This document shows, piece after piece, positions 1 through 9,333 of a DNA stretch of 64,000 bases. The translations under genes were made by a program, and so were the position numbers. Positions within the stretch are counted from its first letter, which is position 1; the number at the start of each line of letters is the position of its first letter. The notes beneath the pieces were generated by a model. It searched no databases. It was not told the DNA's origin and worked only from the letters and a program-made list of their open reading frames with translations. The stretch is from contig JBMOPO010000036.1 of assembly GCA_049325095.1 (NCBI GenBank), positions 18,794 to 82,793 of the forward strand, written 5' to 3'. This stretch comes from JAGPUQ01 sp049325095. GTDB taxonomy: Bacteria > Pseudomonadota > Gammaproteobacteria > Pseudomonadales > Porticoccaceae.

Positions 1-935
<935 letters not shown>

Positions 936-974
936 GGGAATTCCTCCTTCAGTATGGGTTCACCGGAGCCGGGT

Positions 975-1268
975 TCAGTGCCGGCAGCCTTCCAGGACCG
1001 CCAGATAGGGTCCGGCATGGCGGTGGCCGGCGATCACTTCGGCCAGCGTCTGCCCGGCCGGGTTGCGGGCCCGGGGATTGCGCCCGGCGGCGATGAACAG
1101 CTCCAGAAAGGTGGCGAAGTTCTCGGCGCCCATGCCCCGGTAGGCTTTCTCCAGTATGTGGTAGTCGGGATCGACGCCGGCGGGCGGCGCGACCTCGAGA
1201 AACCCGCGCAGCCGGCCTGCGTCGAAGACCTCGCCGATCACCTGCTGCTTGTCTTTCTTCAATGTCAT
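975..1268 (-). CDS. PA4642 family conserved small protein
   Basis: A 97-residue soluble protein with no signal peptide or membrane segment. It has the pattern I remember for the uncharacterised Pseudomonas PA4642 family: a KKDKQQVIGE start, a PDYH..LEKAYRGM centre and a RNPAGQTL...I..HR end. The internal part reads like one ankyrin-type helical repeat, but this is too short to call. It lies just downstream of gatB on the same strand, as it does in pseudomonads, and so is probably co-transcribed with gatCAB. The function is unknown. Confidence 0.72.
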   Translation of the reverse strand: MTLKKDKQQVIGEVFDAGRLRGFLEVAPPAGVDPDYHILEKAYRGMGAENFATFLELFIAAGRNPRARNPAGQTLAEVIAGHRHAGPYLAVLEGCRH

Positions 1269-1277
1269 GTCGCCACC

Positions 1278-2726
1278 TCAGTCGTCCCCGGCGAGCCGGG
1301 CCGCGACCAGCTCGTTGACCTGGCGCGGATCGGCCTTGCCGCCCGAAGCCTTCATCACCTGGCCGACGAAGAAGCCGAGCATCCTGGGCCGCTTGGCTTC
1401 CGGGGCCGCCCGGTACTCGGCCACCTGGCGGGCGTTGGCCGCGATCACCTGGTCGACCAGGGCGGCGATGGCGCCGCTGTCCGAGACCTGACGCAGGCCC
1501 TGCTGTTTGATCACAGAGTCGGCGTCGGCGGCGCCGTTCCACAGCGCATCGAATACCTGGCGGGCGATGGCGTTGGAGATGGTGCCGTCGAGCACGCGGC
1601 GCAGCAGGCCGCCGAGCCGCTCGGGATCCACGGGGCACCGGGCGATGCCGAGCTCCTCGCTGTTGAGACGCGCGGCGAGCTCGCCCATCACCCAGTTGGC
1701 GGCGAGCTTGGCATCGCCCGCGGCCCGGGCGGCGGCCTCGAAGTAGTGCGCGGTGGCGGTGTCGGCGGCGAGCTGGCCGGCGTCGTAGGCGGACAGGCCG
1801 TACTCGGCGGCGAAGCGGGCGCGGCGCGCCTCCGGCAGCTCCGGCTGGGTGGTGCGCAGGCGCTCGATCAGCGCGGCGTCGACCAGCAGCGGCAGCAGGT
1901 CCGGACAGGGGAAGTAGCGGTAGTCGTTGGCCTCTTCCTTGCTGCGCATGGCGCGGGCGGTGTCGGTCTCGCCGTCGTAGAGGCGCGTTTCCTGGACGAT
2001 GCGGCCGCCGTCCTCGAGCACGCCGATCTGGCGCGCCACCTCCCTGTGGATGGCGCGCTCCATGAAGCGGAAGGAGTTGAGGTTCTTGGTCTCGGTGCGG
2101 GTGCCCAGGGGCGCGCCGGGGCGGCGCACCGAGATGTTGACGTCGAAGCGCATCGAGCCCTGGGACAGGTCGCCGTCGCTGATGCCGAGCGCGGTGACCA
2201 GGGCGTGCAGCTTGCGGGCGAAGGCCACCGCCTCCGCGGCGCTGCGCAGGTCCGGCTCGGTGACGATCTCGATCAGCGGCGTGCCGGCGCGGTTGAGGTC
2301 GATGCCGGAGAGGCCGTGGAAGTCCTCGTGCAGCGACTTGCCGGCGTCCTCCTCCAGGTGGGCGTGATGGATGCGCACCCGCTTGCTGCTGCCGTCGGCG
2401 AGCTCGATGTCGAGGTGGCCGGGGCCCACGATGGGCCGCGCGAGCTGGGTGATCTGGTAGCCCTTGGGCAGGTCCGGATAAAAGTAGTTCTTGCGCTCGA
2501 ACACGGATACCGGGTTGATCTCGGCGTGCACCGCCAGGCCGAAGCGGATCGCCATCTCCACCGCCGCGCGGTTGAGCACCGGCAGGGTGCCGGGCAGCGC
2601 CAGGTCGATGGCGCAGGCCTGGGTGTTGGGCGCGGCGCCGAAGGCGGTGGCGGCGCCGGAGAACAGCTTGCTGCGGGTGGCGAGCTGGAGATGGACCTCC
2701 AAGCCGATGACGGTCTCCCAGTTCAT
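1278..2726 (-). CDS. gatB: Aspartyl/glutamyl-tRNA amidotransferase subunit B
   Basis: GatB is the kinase-like, tRNA-binding subunit of GatCAB. The complex converts Asp-tRNA(Asn) and Glu-tRNA(Gln) to Asn- and Gln-tRNA using ammonia made by GatA. The 482 residues match the family length. The N-terminal block WETVIGLEVHLQL, the internal KNYFYPDLPKGYQI-type block and the C-terminal YqeY-like domain ending in GKADPRQVNELV are all present. The start overlaps the gatA stop by 4 bases (ATGA), so translation is probably coupled. Its presence suggests that this organism makes at least one amidated aminoacyl-tRNA indirectly. Confidence 0.97.
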   Translation of the reverse strand: MNWETVIGLEVHLQLATRSKLFSGAATAFGAAPNTQACAIDLALPGTLPVLNRAAVEMAIRFGLAVHAEINPVSVFERKNYFYPDLPKGYQITQLARPIVGPGHLDIELADGSSKRVRIHHAHLEEDAGKSLHEDFHGLSGIDLNRAGTPLIEIVTEPDLRSAAEAVAFARKLHALVTALGISDGDLSQGSMRFDVNISVRRPGAPLGTRTETKNLNSFRFMERAIHREVARQIGVLEDGGRIVQETRLYDGETDTARAMRSKEEANDYRYFPCPDLLPLLVDAALIERLRTTQPELPEARRARFAAEYGLSAYDAGQLAADTATAHYFEAAARAAGDAKLAANWVMGELAARLNSEELGIARCPVDPERLGGLLRRVLDGTISNAIARQVFDALWNGAADADSVIKQQGLRQVSDSGAIAALVDQVIAANARQVAEYRAAPEAKRPRMLGFFVGQVMKASGGKADPRQVNELVAARLAGDD

Positions 2727-4189
2727 GCCGCCGCCTCCGCGAGCGCCGGCGGCGCCCGCCGGTGCCAGTCGGTCGCCTGCTGGAAGCGGTGGGCGGCGGC
2801 GAGCATGCGCGCCTCATCGAAATGGTTGCCGATGATCTGCAGGCCCACCGGTTTGCCGTCCACCAGGCCGCAGGGCACCGACAGCGCCGGCAGGCCGGCG
2901 AGATTGGCGGCGATGGTGTAGATATCCTCCAGGTACATGGCCACCGGATCGCCGCCCTTGGCGCCCAGGGCGAACGCCGGGTTGGGGCAGGTGGGGCCCA
3001 GGATCAGGTCGACCTCGGCGAAGGCGTCGAGGAAGTCCTGGCGGATCAGCCGCCGCACCCGCTGCGCCTGCTCGTAGTAGGCGTCGTAATAGCCGGCCGA
3101 CAGGCAGTAGGTGCCGACCAGGATGCGGCGCCTGACCTCGGCGCCGAAGCCCTCGGCGCGGGTGCGCATGAACAGGTCGCGCAGGTCCCGCGGATTGGCG
3201 CAGCGGTAGCCGTAGCGCACGCCGTCGAAGCGCGCCAGGTTGGCCGAGGCCTCGGCCGGCGCGATCACATAGTAGGCGGGCACCGCGAGCTGGGAATGGG
3301 GCAGGCGGATGTCGGCCAGGCGCGCGCCCTGGCGCTCCAGTTCCGCCAGTGCCGCGCGCACCGCCGCGGCCGTGCCCGGGTGGAGGCCGGCATCGAAATA
3401 CTCCGCCGGCACCCCGATGCGCAGGCCTTCCAGGGGCTGCTCGAGCGCAGCCCGGTAGTCCGGCGCCGGCCGGTCGAGGCAGGTGGAATCGCGCGGATCG
3501 AAGCCGGCCATGGCCTGCAACAGGAGCGCCACGTCCTCGGCGCTGCGCGCCATGGGCCCGGCCTGATCGAGGCTGGAGGCGAAGGCGATCATACCCCAGC
3601 GCGACACCCGCCCGTAGGTGGGCTTGAGGCCGGTGATGCCGCACAGCGCCGCCGGCTGGCGGATCGAGCCGCCGGTGTCGGTGGCCGTGGCGCCCGGCAC
3701 CAGGCGCGCGGCCACCGCGGCGGCCGAACCGCCCGACGAACCGCCGGGCACGCAGCCGGGATCCCAGGGATTGCGCACCGGACCGTAATAACTGGTCTCG
3801 TTGGAGGAGCCCATGGCGAACTCGTCCATGTTGGTCTTGCCCAGGGTCACGGCGCCGGCCGCCGCCAGCCGCTCGACCACGGTGGCGTCGTAGGGGGCGA
3901 TGAAATTGTCCAGCATGCGCGAGCCGCAACTGGTGCGCAGCCCGCGGGTGCAGAAGATGTCCTTGTGGGCGATCGGCACCCCGCACAGCGCCGGCGCATC
4001 GCCGGCGGCGAGGCGGGCGTCGGCGGCCGCGGCCCGGGCCAGGGCGCCGGCTTCGTCGAGGGTGATGAACGCGTTGTAGACCGGATTGGCCGCGGCGATC
4101 CGCGCCAGCAGATGGCGGGTCAGCTCGACGCTGGAAAACTCGCGGCGCGCTAGGCCGCGACATAGCTGGGCGAGGGTCAGGTCATGCAT
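2723..4189 (-). CDS. gatA: Aspartyl/glutamyl-tRNA amidotransferase subunit A
   Basis: GatA is the amidase-signature glutaminase of GatCAB. With the start MHDLTLAQLCRGL it is 488 residues, the normal length; a longer upstream open frame has no conserved content. The Ser-cisSer-Lys catalytic set is visible: Lys76 in PIAHKDIF, the GGSSGGSAAAVAA segment, and the nucleophile serine in TDTGGSIRQPAA. It lies between gatC (55-base gap) and gatB (4-base overlap), so stoichiometric co-expression is likely. Confidence 0.97.
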   Translation of the reverse strand: MHDLTLAQLCRGLARREFSSVELTRHLLARIAAANPVYNAFITLDEAGALARAAAADARLAAGDAPALCGVPIAHKDIFCTRGLRTSCGSRMLDNFIAPYDATVVERLAAAGAVTLGKTNMDEFAMGSSNETSYYGPVRNPWDPGCVPGGSSGGSAAAVAARLVPGATATDTGGSIRQPAALCGITGLKPTYGRVSRWGMIAFASSLDQAGPMARSAEDVALLLQAMAGFDPRDSTCLDRPAPDYRAALEQPLEGLRIGVPAEYFDAGLHPGTAAAVRAALAELERQGARLADIRLPHSQLAVPAYYVIAPAEASANLARFDGVRYGYRCANPRDLRDLFMRTRAEGFGAEVRRRILVGTYCLSAGYYDAYYEQAQRVRRLIRQDFLDAFAEVDLILGPTCPNPAFALGAKGGDPVAMYLEDIYTIAANLAGLPALSVPCGLVDGKPVGLQIIGNHFDEARMLAAAHRFQQATDWHRRAPPALAEAAA

Positions 4190-4244
4190 GCCACTGTGTC
4201 CGTGCCGGGCGCCCGCCGCCGTAACCGGCCGGGGGACCGCGCCC

Positions 4245-4532
4245 TCATTCGATGACTCTGGGAACCAGATAGAGACCGGCTTCCACCGCCGGTGCGATGG
4301 CCTGCAGCGCCTCGCGGTCGACCGCTTCCTCGACCAGGTCCTCGCGCAGCCGTTGGGTGGCATCGAGCGGATGCGCCAAGGGCGCGACGCCCGCGGTGTC
4401 GGCCGCGCGCAACTGATCGATCAGTTCCAGCACTCGGTTGATGCCGGCCGCGGTGTCGGCCGCGGTGTCCTCGGTGAGGTCGATGCGTGCCAGAAAGCAC
4501 AGTTTTTCGATATCGGCCCGCTGGATCGCCAT
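4245..4532 (-). CDS. gatC: Aspartyl/glutamyl-tRNA amidotransferase subunit C
   Basis: A 95-residue GatC, the small subunit that wraps the GatA-GatB interface. The N-terminal pattern IEKLCFLARIDL and the C-terminal RED.VEE.VDRE..QAIAP.VE.GLYLVPRVIE are typical. It is the first gene of the operon gatC-gatA-gatB-PA4642-like-fad and is transcribed away from mreB. The ATG at 4532 has no clear Shine-Dalgarno sequence, and the 176-base gap to mreB must hold both promoters. Confidence 0.95.
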   Translation of the reverse strand: MAIQRADIEKLCFLARIDLTEDTAADTAAGINRVLELIDQLRAADTAGVAPLAHPLDATQRLREDLVEEAVDREALQAIAPAVEAGLYLVPRVIE

Positions 4533-4708
4533 GCTATAGTTTCGGCCTGTTTCGGGAGGGGCTCCGGGAACCGCGAAAGGGTACCACGGACGGCCGCCTC
4601 GCTGAATCCCGGGGGCGGCGCCCGGCCGCACCGGCGGGTCGTCCGCGGTGCCCATCGCCACGCCCCAGGGCACCGGACCCGAACGAGACCAGGAATCACT
4701 TTATCCTT

Positions 4709-5743
4709 ATGATCAAACGCTTGCGGGGCTTGTTCTCGAACGATCTGTCGATCGATCTGGGAACCGCCAATACCCTGATCTATATCGAAAACAAGGGCAT
4801 CGTGCTCAACGAGCCCTCGGTGGTGGCGATCCGCCATCACCACGGCCAGAAATCGGTCGAGGCGGTCGGCACCGAGGCCAAGCGGATGCTGGGCCGCACC
4901 CCGGGCAACATCACCGCCATCCGCCCGCTCAAGGACGGGGTGATCGCCGACTTCCAGGTCACCGAGAAGATGCTCCAGTACTTCATCAAGAAGGTGCATT
5001 CGCACAGCTTCATCCCGCCCAGCCCGCGGGTGCTGGTGTCGGTGCCCTGCGTCGCCACCGAGGTCGAGAAGCGCGCCATCCGCGAATCCGCCGAGCGCGC
5101 CGGGGCGCGCGAGGTGTTCCTGATCGAGGAGCCGATGGCGGCGGCGATCGGCGCCGGCATGCCGGTCCATGAAGCCTGCGGCTCCATGGTGGTGGATATC
5201 GGCGGCGGCACCACGGAGGTCGCGATCCTGTCGCTCAACGGCGTGGTGTTCTCCGATTCCGTGCGGGTCGGGGGCGACCGCTTCGACGAGGCGATCATCA
5301 ATTTCGTGCGCCGCAAGTACGGCAGCGTGATCGGCGACGCCACCGCCGAGCGCATCAAGATAGAGGTGGGCGGCGCCTACCCGAGCAAGGAGGTGCGCGA
5401 GATCGACGTGCGCGGCCGCAACCTGGCCGAAGGGGTGCCCAAGAGCTTCACCCTCAACAGCGACGAGATCCTCGAGGCGCTGCAGGAGCCCTTGACCGCC
5501 ATCATCCAGGGGGTCAAGCGGGTCCTGGAGCAGTCGCCCCCGGAACTGGCCTCGGACATCGCCGAAACCGGCATCGTGGTGACCGGCGGCGGCGCGCTGC
5601 TGCGCGATATCGACCTGCTCATCACCCACGAGACCGGCTTGCCGGTGATCATCGCCGAGGACCCGCTCACCTGTGTCGCGCGGGGCGGGGGCAAGGCGCT
5701 GCAGATGATGGACAAGCGCCGGCTCGATGTCCTGATGACCTGA
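4709..5743 (+). CDS. mreB: Rod shape-determining protein MreB
   Basis: Actin-like ATPase that forms membrane-associated filaments and organises lateral cell-wall synthesis. With the start MIKRLRGLFSNDLSIDLGTANT it is 344 residues, normal for MreB. The phosphate-1 motif (DLGTANTLIY), phosphate-2 motif (VVDIGGGTTEVA) and adenosine motif (TGGGALLRDID) are all present, as is the N-terminal amphipathic start. An upstream in-frame extension from 4487 lies in the intergenic space and is not conserved. First of the mreB-mreC-mreD-maf-rng set, so the cell is expected to be a rod. Confidence 0.97.
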   Translation: MIKRLRGLFSNDLSIDLGTANTLIYIENKGIVLNEPSVVAIRHHHGQKSVEAVGTEAKRMLGRTPGNITAIRPLKDGVIADFQVTEKMLQYFIKKVHSHSFIPPSPRVLVSVPCVATEVEKRAIRESAERAGAREVFLIEEPMAAAIGAGMPVHEACGSMVVDIGGGTTEVAILSLNGVVFSDSVRVGGDRFDEAIINFVRRKYGSVIGDATAERIKIEVGGAYPSKEVREIDVRGRNLAEGVPKSFTLNSDEILEALQEPLTAIIQGVKRVLEQSPPELASDIAETGIVVTGGGALLRDIDLLITHETGLPVIIAEDPLTCVARGGGKALQMMDKRRLDVLMT

Positions 5744-5789
5744 GGCACGGCCGGGAGCTCCCGCTCCGGGCGTGCGGCGCCGGCTGCCG

Positions 5790-6659
5790 ATGGCACAGAG
5801 GATCTTTACCAGGAAGATGTCGGCGCCCCGCATGCTGCTGCTGGTGCTGCTGGCCATCGCCCTGATGCTGATCGATCGCTACACCACCTGGCTGGACCCG
5901 GCGCGCGCCTGGTCGGAGGGCGCCGCCCACCGCCTGGTGTCGTTCGGCAATGCCGCCGGCCGCGCCGCCGACTGGGGCCGGGCCCACCTTGCCGGGCCCG
6001 GCGATCTGGCCATGGAAAACCGGCAGTTGCGCGCCGAGATCCTGGTCCTGCAGGGCCAACTGCAACAACTGGCGGAACTCAGCGCCGAGAACGCCCAACT
6101 GCGCGCCCTGCTCGAGGCCCGGGCGCGCGCCAAGCATCGCCTGTTGATGGCCGAGCTGATCGGCGTCTCGCCCGACCCGATGCGCCACGCGATCCGCATC
6201 GACCGGGGCAGCCGGGACGGCGTGTTTGCGGGACAGCCGGTGATCGATGCCACCGGCCTCATGGGCCAGGTCGTCGCAGTCTGGGAGGCGCGCGCCGAGG
6301 TGCTGCTGATCAGCGACGAGCGCCACGCGGTACCCGTGGTGGTGCCGGGCACCGAGGTGCGCGCCATCGCCGAGGGCACCGGCGATTACCGGCGGCTGCG
6401 ACTGCGCCATGTCCACCCCACCCTGGAGGTGAAAAACGGCGATCTGCTGGTGACCTCCGGGCTCGGCGAGCGCTTTCCCCCGGGCTATGCCGTGGGCCGG
6501 GTGAGCGACATCTCCCAGGAGCGCGGCCAGGCCTTCGTGGAGGTCTCGGTGACGCCCCAAGCGCGCCTGGATCGCAGTCGGCATCTGCTCCTGGTGTTCC
6601 CGGAGGCGGCACCGGCGGCGGGCGCCCCCGGACCTGGCGGCGGGACCGGCGGCGACTGA
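5790..6659 (+). CDS. mreC: Rod shape-determining protein MreC
   Basis: Bitopic inner-membrane protein of the elongasome that links MreB/MreD to the periplasmic synthesis machinery. It has a short cytoplasmic start, one membrane segment (about residues 14-28, LLLVLLAIALMLI), a coiled coil around MENRQLRAEILVLQGQLQQL, and the periplasmic beta-domain pair. The C-terminal tail is Pro/Gly/Ala-rich. The start is uncertain: GTG at 5772 and ATG at 5790 are both possible and neither has a strong ribosome site; I took the ATG. It follows mreB by under 50 bases and ends 4 bases before mreD. Confidence 0.93.
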   Translation: MAQRIFTRKMSAPRMLLLVLLAIALMLIDRYTTWLDPARAWSEGAAHRLVSFGNAAGRAADWGRAHLAGPGDLAMENRQLRAEILVLQGQLQQLAELSAENAQLRALLEARARAKHRLLMAELIGVSPDPMRHAIRIDRGSRDGVFAGQPVIDATGLMGQVVAVWEARAEVLLISDERHAVPVVVPGTEVRAIAEGTGDYRRLRLRHVHPTLEVKNGDLLVTSGLGERFPPGYAVGRVSDISQERGQAFVEVSVTPQARLDRSRHLLLVFPEAAPAAGAPGPGGGTGGD

Positions 6660-6663
6660 GCCC

Positions 6664-7122
6664 ATGCTGCGGATCGCGCTCAGCCTGTTCGTCGCCTTCG
6701 CCCTGACCCTGGATGGGGTCCGCTCGGACTGGCAGTTTTTCGCGCCGCCGTTGGTACTCCTGGTCACCCTCTACTGGGTGCTGTTCGGCCCCCCGGGCTG
6801 CGGCCTCGGCTTCGCCTTCCTGGTCGGACTGCTGTGGGATCTGGCCAGCGGCGCCCAGGCCGGCCGGCACGCCCTGGCGTTTTGTGTCACCGCCCACCTC
6901 GCGCAACTGCTGGAGCACCGGGTGCCGCACTTCACCCTGGTCTATCAGGCGTTGCTGGCCGGCCTGCTGGCCCTCGCCTATCAACTGATCGTGGTCGCGG
7001 TGGGGCTGGCGGTCGAGGGCGAAAGCCTGCGCCTGGCGCAATTCCATTCGGTGTGGGGGGTGCTGCTGCTGTGGCCGCCACTGGTCCTGCTGCTGGGCAG
7101 ACTCCATGACCGCGCCTGGTAA
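6664..7122 (+). CDS. mreD: Rod shape-determining protein MreD
   Basis: A 152-residue polytopic membrane protein with about five hydrophobic segments, including LVLLVTLYWVLFG, FLVGLLWDLASGA and GVLLLWPPLVLLL. The FLVGLLWDLxxGxxxGxHAL motif is diagnostic of MreD. It works with MreB and MreC in elongation. It starts 4 bases after mreC and its last 17 bases overlap the start of maf, which indicates a single transcript with coupled translation. Confidence 0.93.
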   Translation: MLRIALSLFVAFALTLDGVRSDWQFFAPPLVLLVTLYWVLFGPPGCGLGFAFLVGLLWDLASGAQAGRHALAFCVTAHLAQLLEHRVPHFTLVYQALLAGLLALAYQLIVVAVGLAVEGESLRLAQFHSVWGVLLLWPPLVLLLGRLHDRAW

Positions 7123-7741
7123 CCGGAACCGGCAGCGGGGCAGCGGCGCCCGGGAAGTCGACCTCATCCTGGCCTCGGCCTCGCCGCGCCGTTCCGAATT
7201 GCTCCGCACCCTGGGCGTATGTTTTCAGGTGGTTGCCGCCGATCTGGATGAAACCCCGCACCCCGGGGAGAGCGGCGCCGCCCATGTGGCGCGCCTGGCG
7301 CGCGCCAAGGCGCAGGCGGTCGCCCGGGCGACCGGCACCGGGCTGCCGGTGCTGGGTGCCGATACCACCGTGATCGGCCGCGGCGGGCGGCTGCTGGGCA
7401 AGCCCGGCTCCGCAACCGAGGCCGTCGCCATGCTGCTGGACCTGTCCGGCCGGACCCATGAGGTCTGCACCGCCATAGCCCTGGTCCGGGGAGCGCGCGA
7501 AGCCGTCCTGGTGGTGACCACGGCGGTGACCTTTCGCGAACTGTCGGCCGCCGAGTGCCGCGCCTACTGGCGCAGCGGAGAGCCGGCCGACAAGGCCGGC
7601 GGCTACGCCCTGCAGGGGCTCGGCGGCGTGTTCGTCACCCGCATCGAGGGCAGTTGCTCGGGCGTGATCGGGCTCCCGGTGGCCGAAACCTATACACTGT
7701 TGCGGCAATTTGACGTCCCCACCGGGTTGACCCAGGCATGA
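7106..7741 (+). CDS. maf: Maf family nucleotide pyrophosphatase
   Basis: Maf/YhdE-type nucleoside triphosphate pyrophosphatase (dTTP/UTP class by position and motif), a house-cleaning enzyme that hydrolyses non-canonical or excess NTPs. The hallmark LILASASPRRSELL is at about residues 20-33. It is followed by the E-x-P motif region (LDETPHPGE), ADTTVIGRGG, LGKP and the GEPADKAGGYALQG block. The N-terminus carries about 18 extra basic residues; a later start is possible, but no ATG is near. The overlaps with mreD (17 bases) and rng (ATGA, 4 bases) are the usual order. Confidence 0.93.
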   Translation: MTAPGNRNRQRGSGAREVDLILASASPRRSELLRTLGVCFQVVAADLDETPHPGESGAAHVARLARAKAQAVARATGTGLPVLGADTTVIGRGGRLLGKPGSATEAVAMLLDLSGRTHEVCTAIALVRGAREAVLVVTTAVTFRELSAAECRAYWRSGEPADKAGGYALQGLGGVFVTRIEGSCSGVIGLPVAETYTLLRQFDVPTGLTQA

Positions 7742-9219
7742 GCACAGAGGTACTGATCAACATCACCCCCTCGGAAACCCGGGTGGCCCGGGTCGACAAC
7801 GGCGTGCTCCAGGAAATCAGCATCGAGCGCGCCCAGAAGCGCGGTCTGGTGGGCAACATCTACAAGGGCCGGGTGGTGCGGGTACTGCCCGGCATGCAGG
7901 CCGCGTTCATCGACATCGGCCGCGACAAGGCGGGCTTCATCCACATCAACGACCTGCGCCCGCGCGGCGAGGAGACCGTCGACCGCTGGGCCAGCGGCGA
8001 GCGCGACATCCGCGAGCTGCTGCGCGAGGGCGACCTGCTCGCGGTGCAGGTGCTCAAGGATCCCATCGGCACCAAGGGGCCCCGCCTCACGACCTTTCTG
8101 TCGGTCTCCTCCCGCTACCTGGTGTTCATGCCCAAGACCGACCATATCGGGGTTTCGCAGCGCATCGAGGACGAAACCGAACGCGAGCGCCTGCGCCAGG
8201 AACTGCTCGCCGCCATCGCCACCCAGGAACCGGTCGAGGAGCCCAGCGGCTACATCATCCGCACCCTGGCCGAGGGCATCACCCGCGAGGAGATGAGCGC
8301 GGAGATCGCCTTCCTGCACCGCCTGTGGGCCTACATCAAGGACAAGATCGCCACCAGCGACGCGGTCGGCCGTCTCTATGAGGATTTGCCGCTGACCCTG
8401 CGCACCCTGCGCGATCTGGATCCGGGCGCCATCGACCGCATCCGGGTCGACTCCGAGGAGGTGTTCGAGCTGCTGCACCGGTTCACCGAGTACTTCAGCT
8501 CGGACATCCACGGCATGATCGACCTCTACCGCGGCGAGCGACCGCTGTTCTCGCTGTATGGCGTAGAGGACGAAATCTCGCGCGCCCTGGAGCGCCGGGT
8601 GGATCTCAAGTCCGGCGGCTACCTGGTGTTCGACCAGAACGAGGCGATGACCACCATCGACGTCAACACCGGTTCCTACACCGGCCGCCACAACCTCGAA
8701 CAGACCATCTTCAAGACCAACATCGAAGCCGCCGGCGCCATCGCCCGGCAGATCCGGCTGCGCAACCTGGGGGGGATCATCATCGTCGATTTCATCGACA
8801 TGCAGGATCCCGAGCATCGCCGCCAGGTGCTGCGCGCCTTCGAGAATGCCCTGGCCGGGGACCGCGCCAAGCTGACCATCTCCGGCGTCTCCCAGCTCGG
8901 CCTGGTGGAGCTGACCCGCAAGCGCACCAGCGAGAGCCTGCAACAGCAACTCTGCGAGCCCTGCGGGGTCTGCAAGGGTCGGGGCTACCTGAAATCCGCC
9001 GAGACCGTGACCTTCGAGATCTTTCGCGAAATCCTTCGCGAAGCCCGCACCTACGAGTGCGACAAGATCCTGGTGATGGCCGCGCACAGCGTGATCGACC
9101 GCCTGCTGGCCGAGAATGCGGCCGACGTCGCCGACCTGGAAGCCGGCATCGGGCGGCCGATCGAATTTCGGGTGGAAAATCTCTACAGCCAGGAGCAGTT
9201 CGATATCGTGCCGCTCTGA
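7738..9219 (+). CDS. rng: Ribonuclease G
   Basis: Single-strand endoribonuclease that matures the 16S rRNA 5' end and degrades mRNA. The 493 residues match the family. There is an N-terminal S1-like RNA-binding domain (NIYKGRVVRVLPGMQAAFIDIG...), the 5'-sensor/RNase H-like region, the catalytic DFIDMQD segment that binds Mg, and the zinc-link CEPCGVCKGRG near residues 405-416. It lacks the long C-terminal scaffold of RNase E. Start overlaps the maf stop by 4 bases. Confidence 0.96.
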   Translation: MSTEVLINITPSETRVARVDNGVLQEISIERAQKRGLVGNIYKGRVVRVLPGMQAAFIDIGRDKAGFIHINDLRPRGEETVDRWASGERDIRELLREGDLLAVQVLKDPIGTKGPRLTTFLSVSSRYLVFMPKTDHIGVSQRIEDETERERLRQELLAAIATQEPVEEPSGYIIRTLAEGITREEMSAEIAFLHRLWAYIKDKIATSDAVGRLYEDLPLTLRTLRDLDPGAIDRIRVDSEEVFELLHRFTEYFSSDIHGMIDLYRGERPLFSLYGVEDEISRALERRVDLKSGGYLVFDQNEAMTTIDVNTGSYTGRHNLEQTIFKTNIEAAGAIARQIRLRNLGGIIIVDFIDMQDPEHRRQVLRAFENALAGDRAKLTISGVSQLGLVELTRKRTSESLQQQLCEPCGVCKGRGYLKSAETVTFEIFREILREARTYECDKILVMAAHSVIDRLLAENAADVADLEAGIGRPIEFRVENLYSQEQFDIVPL

Positions 9220-9333
9220 CCGGCGCCGGCCCGGGTACCGGCGGCCGGACCGGCAACTCCGGGGCGCCCGGCAATCGGCGAGCGAGGCCTTACCCATGAC
9301 CCAGACGGCTGCCAAGGCGGTCGCCACCGAGCC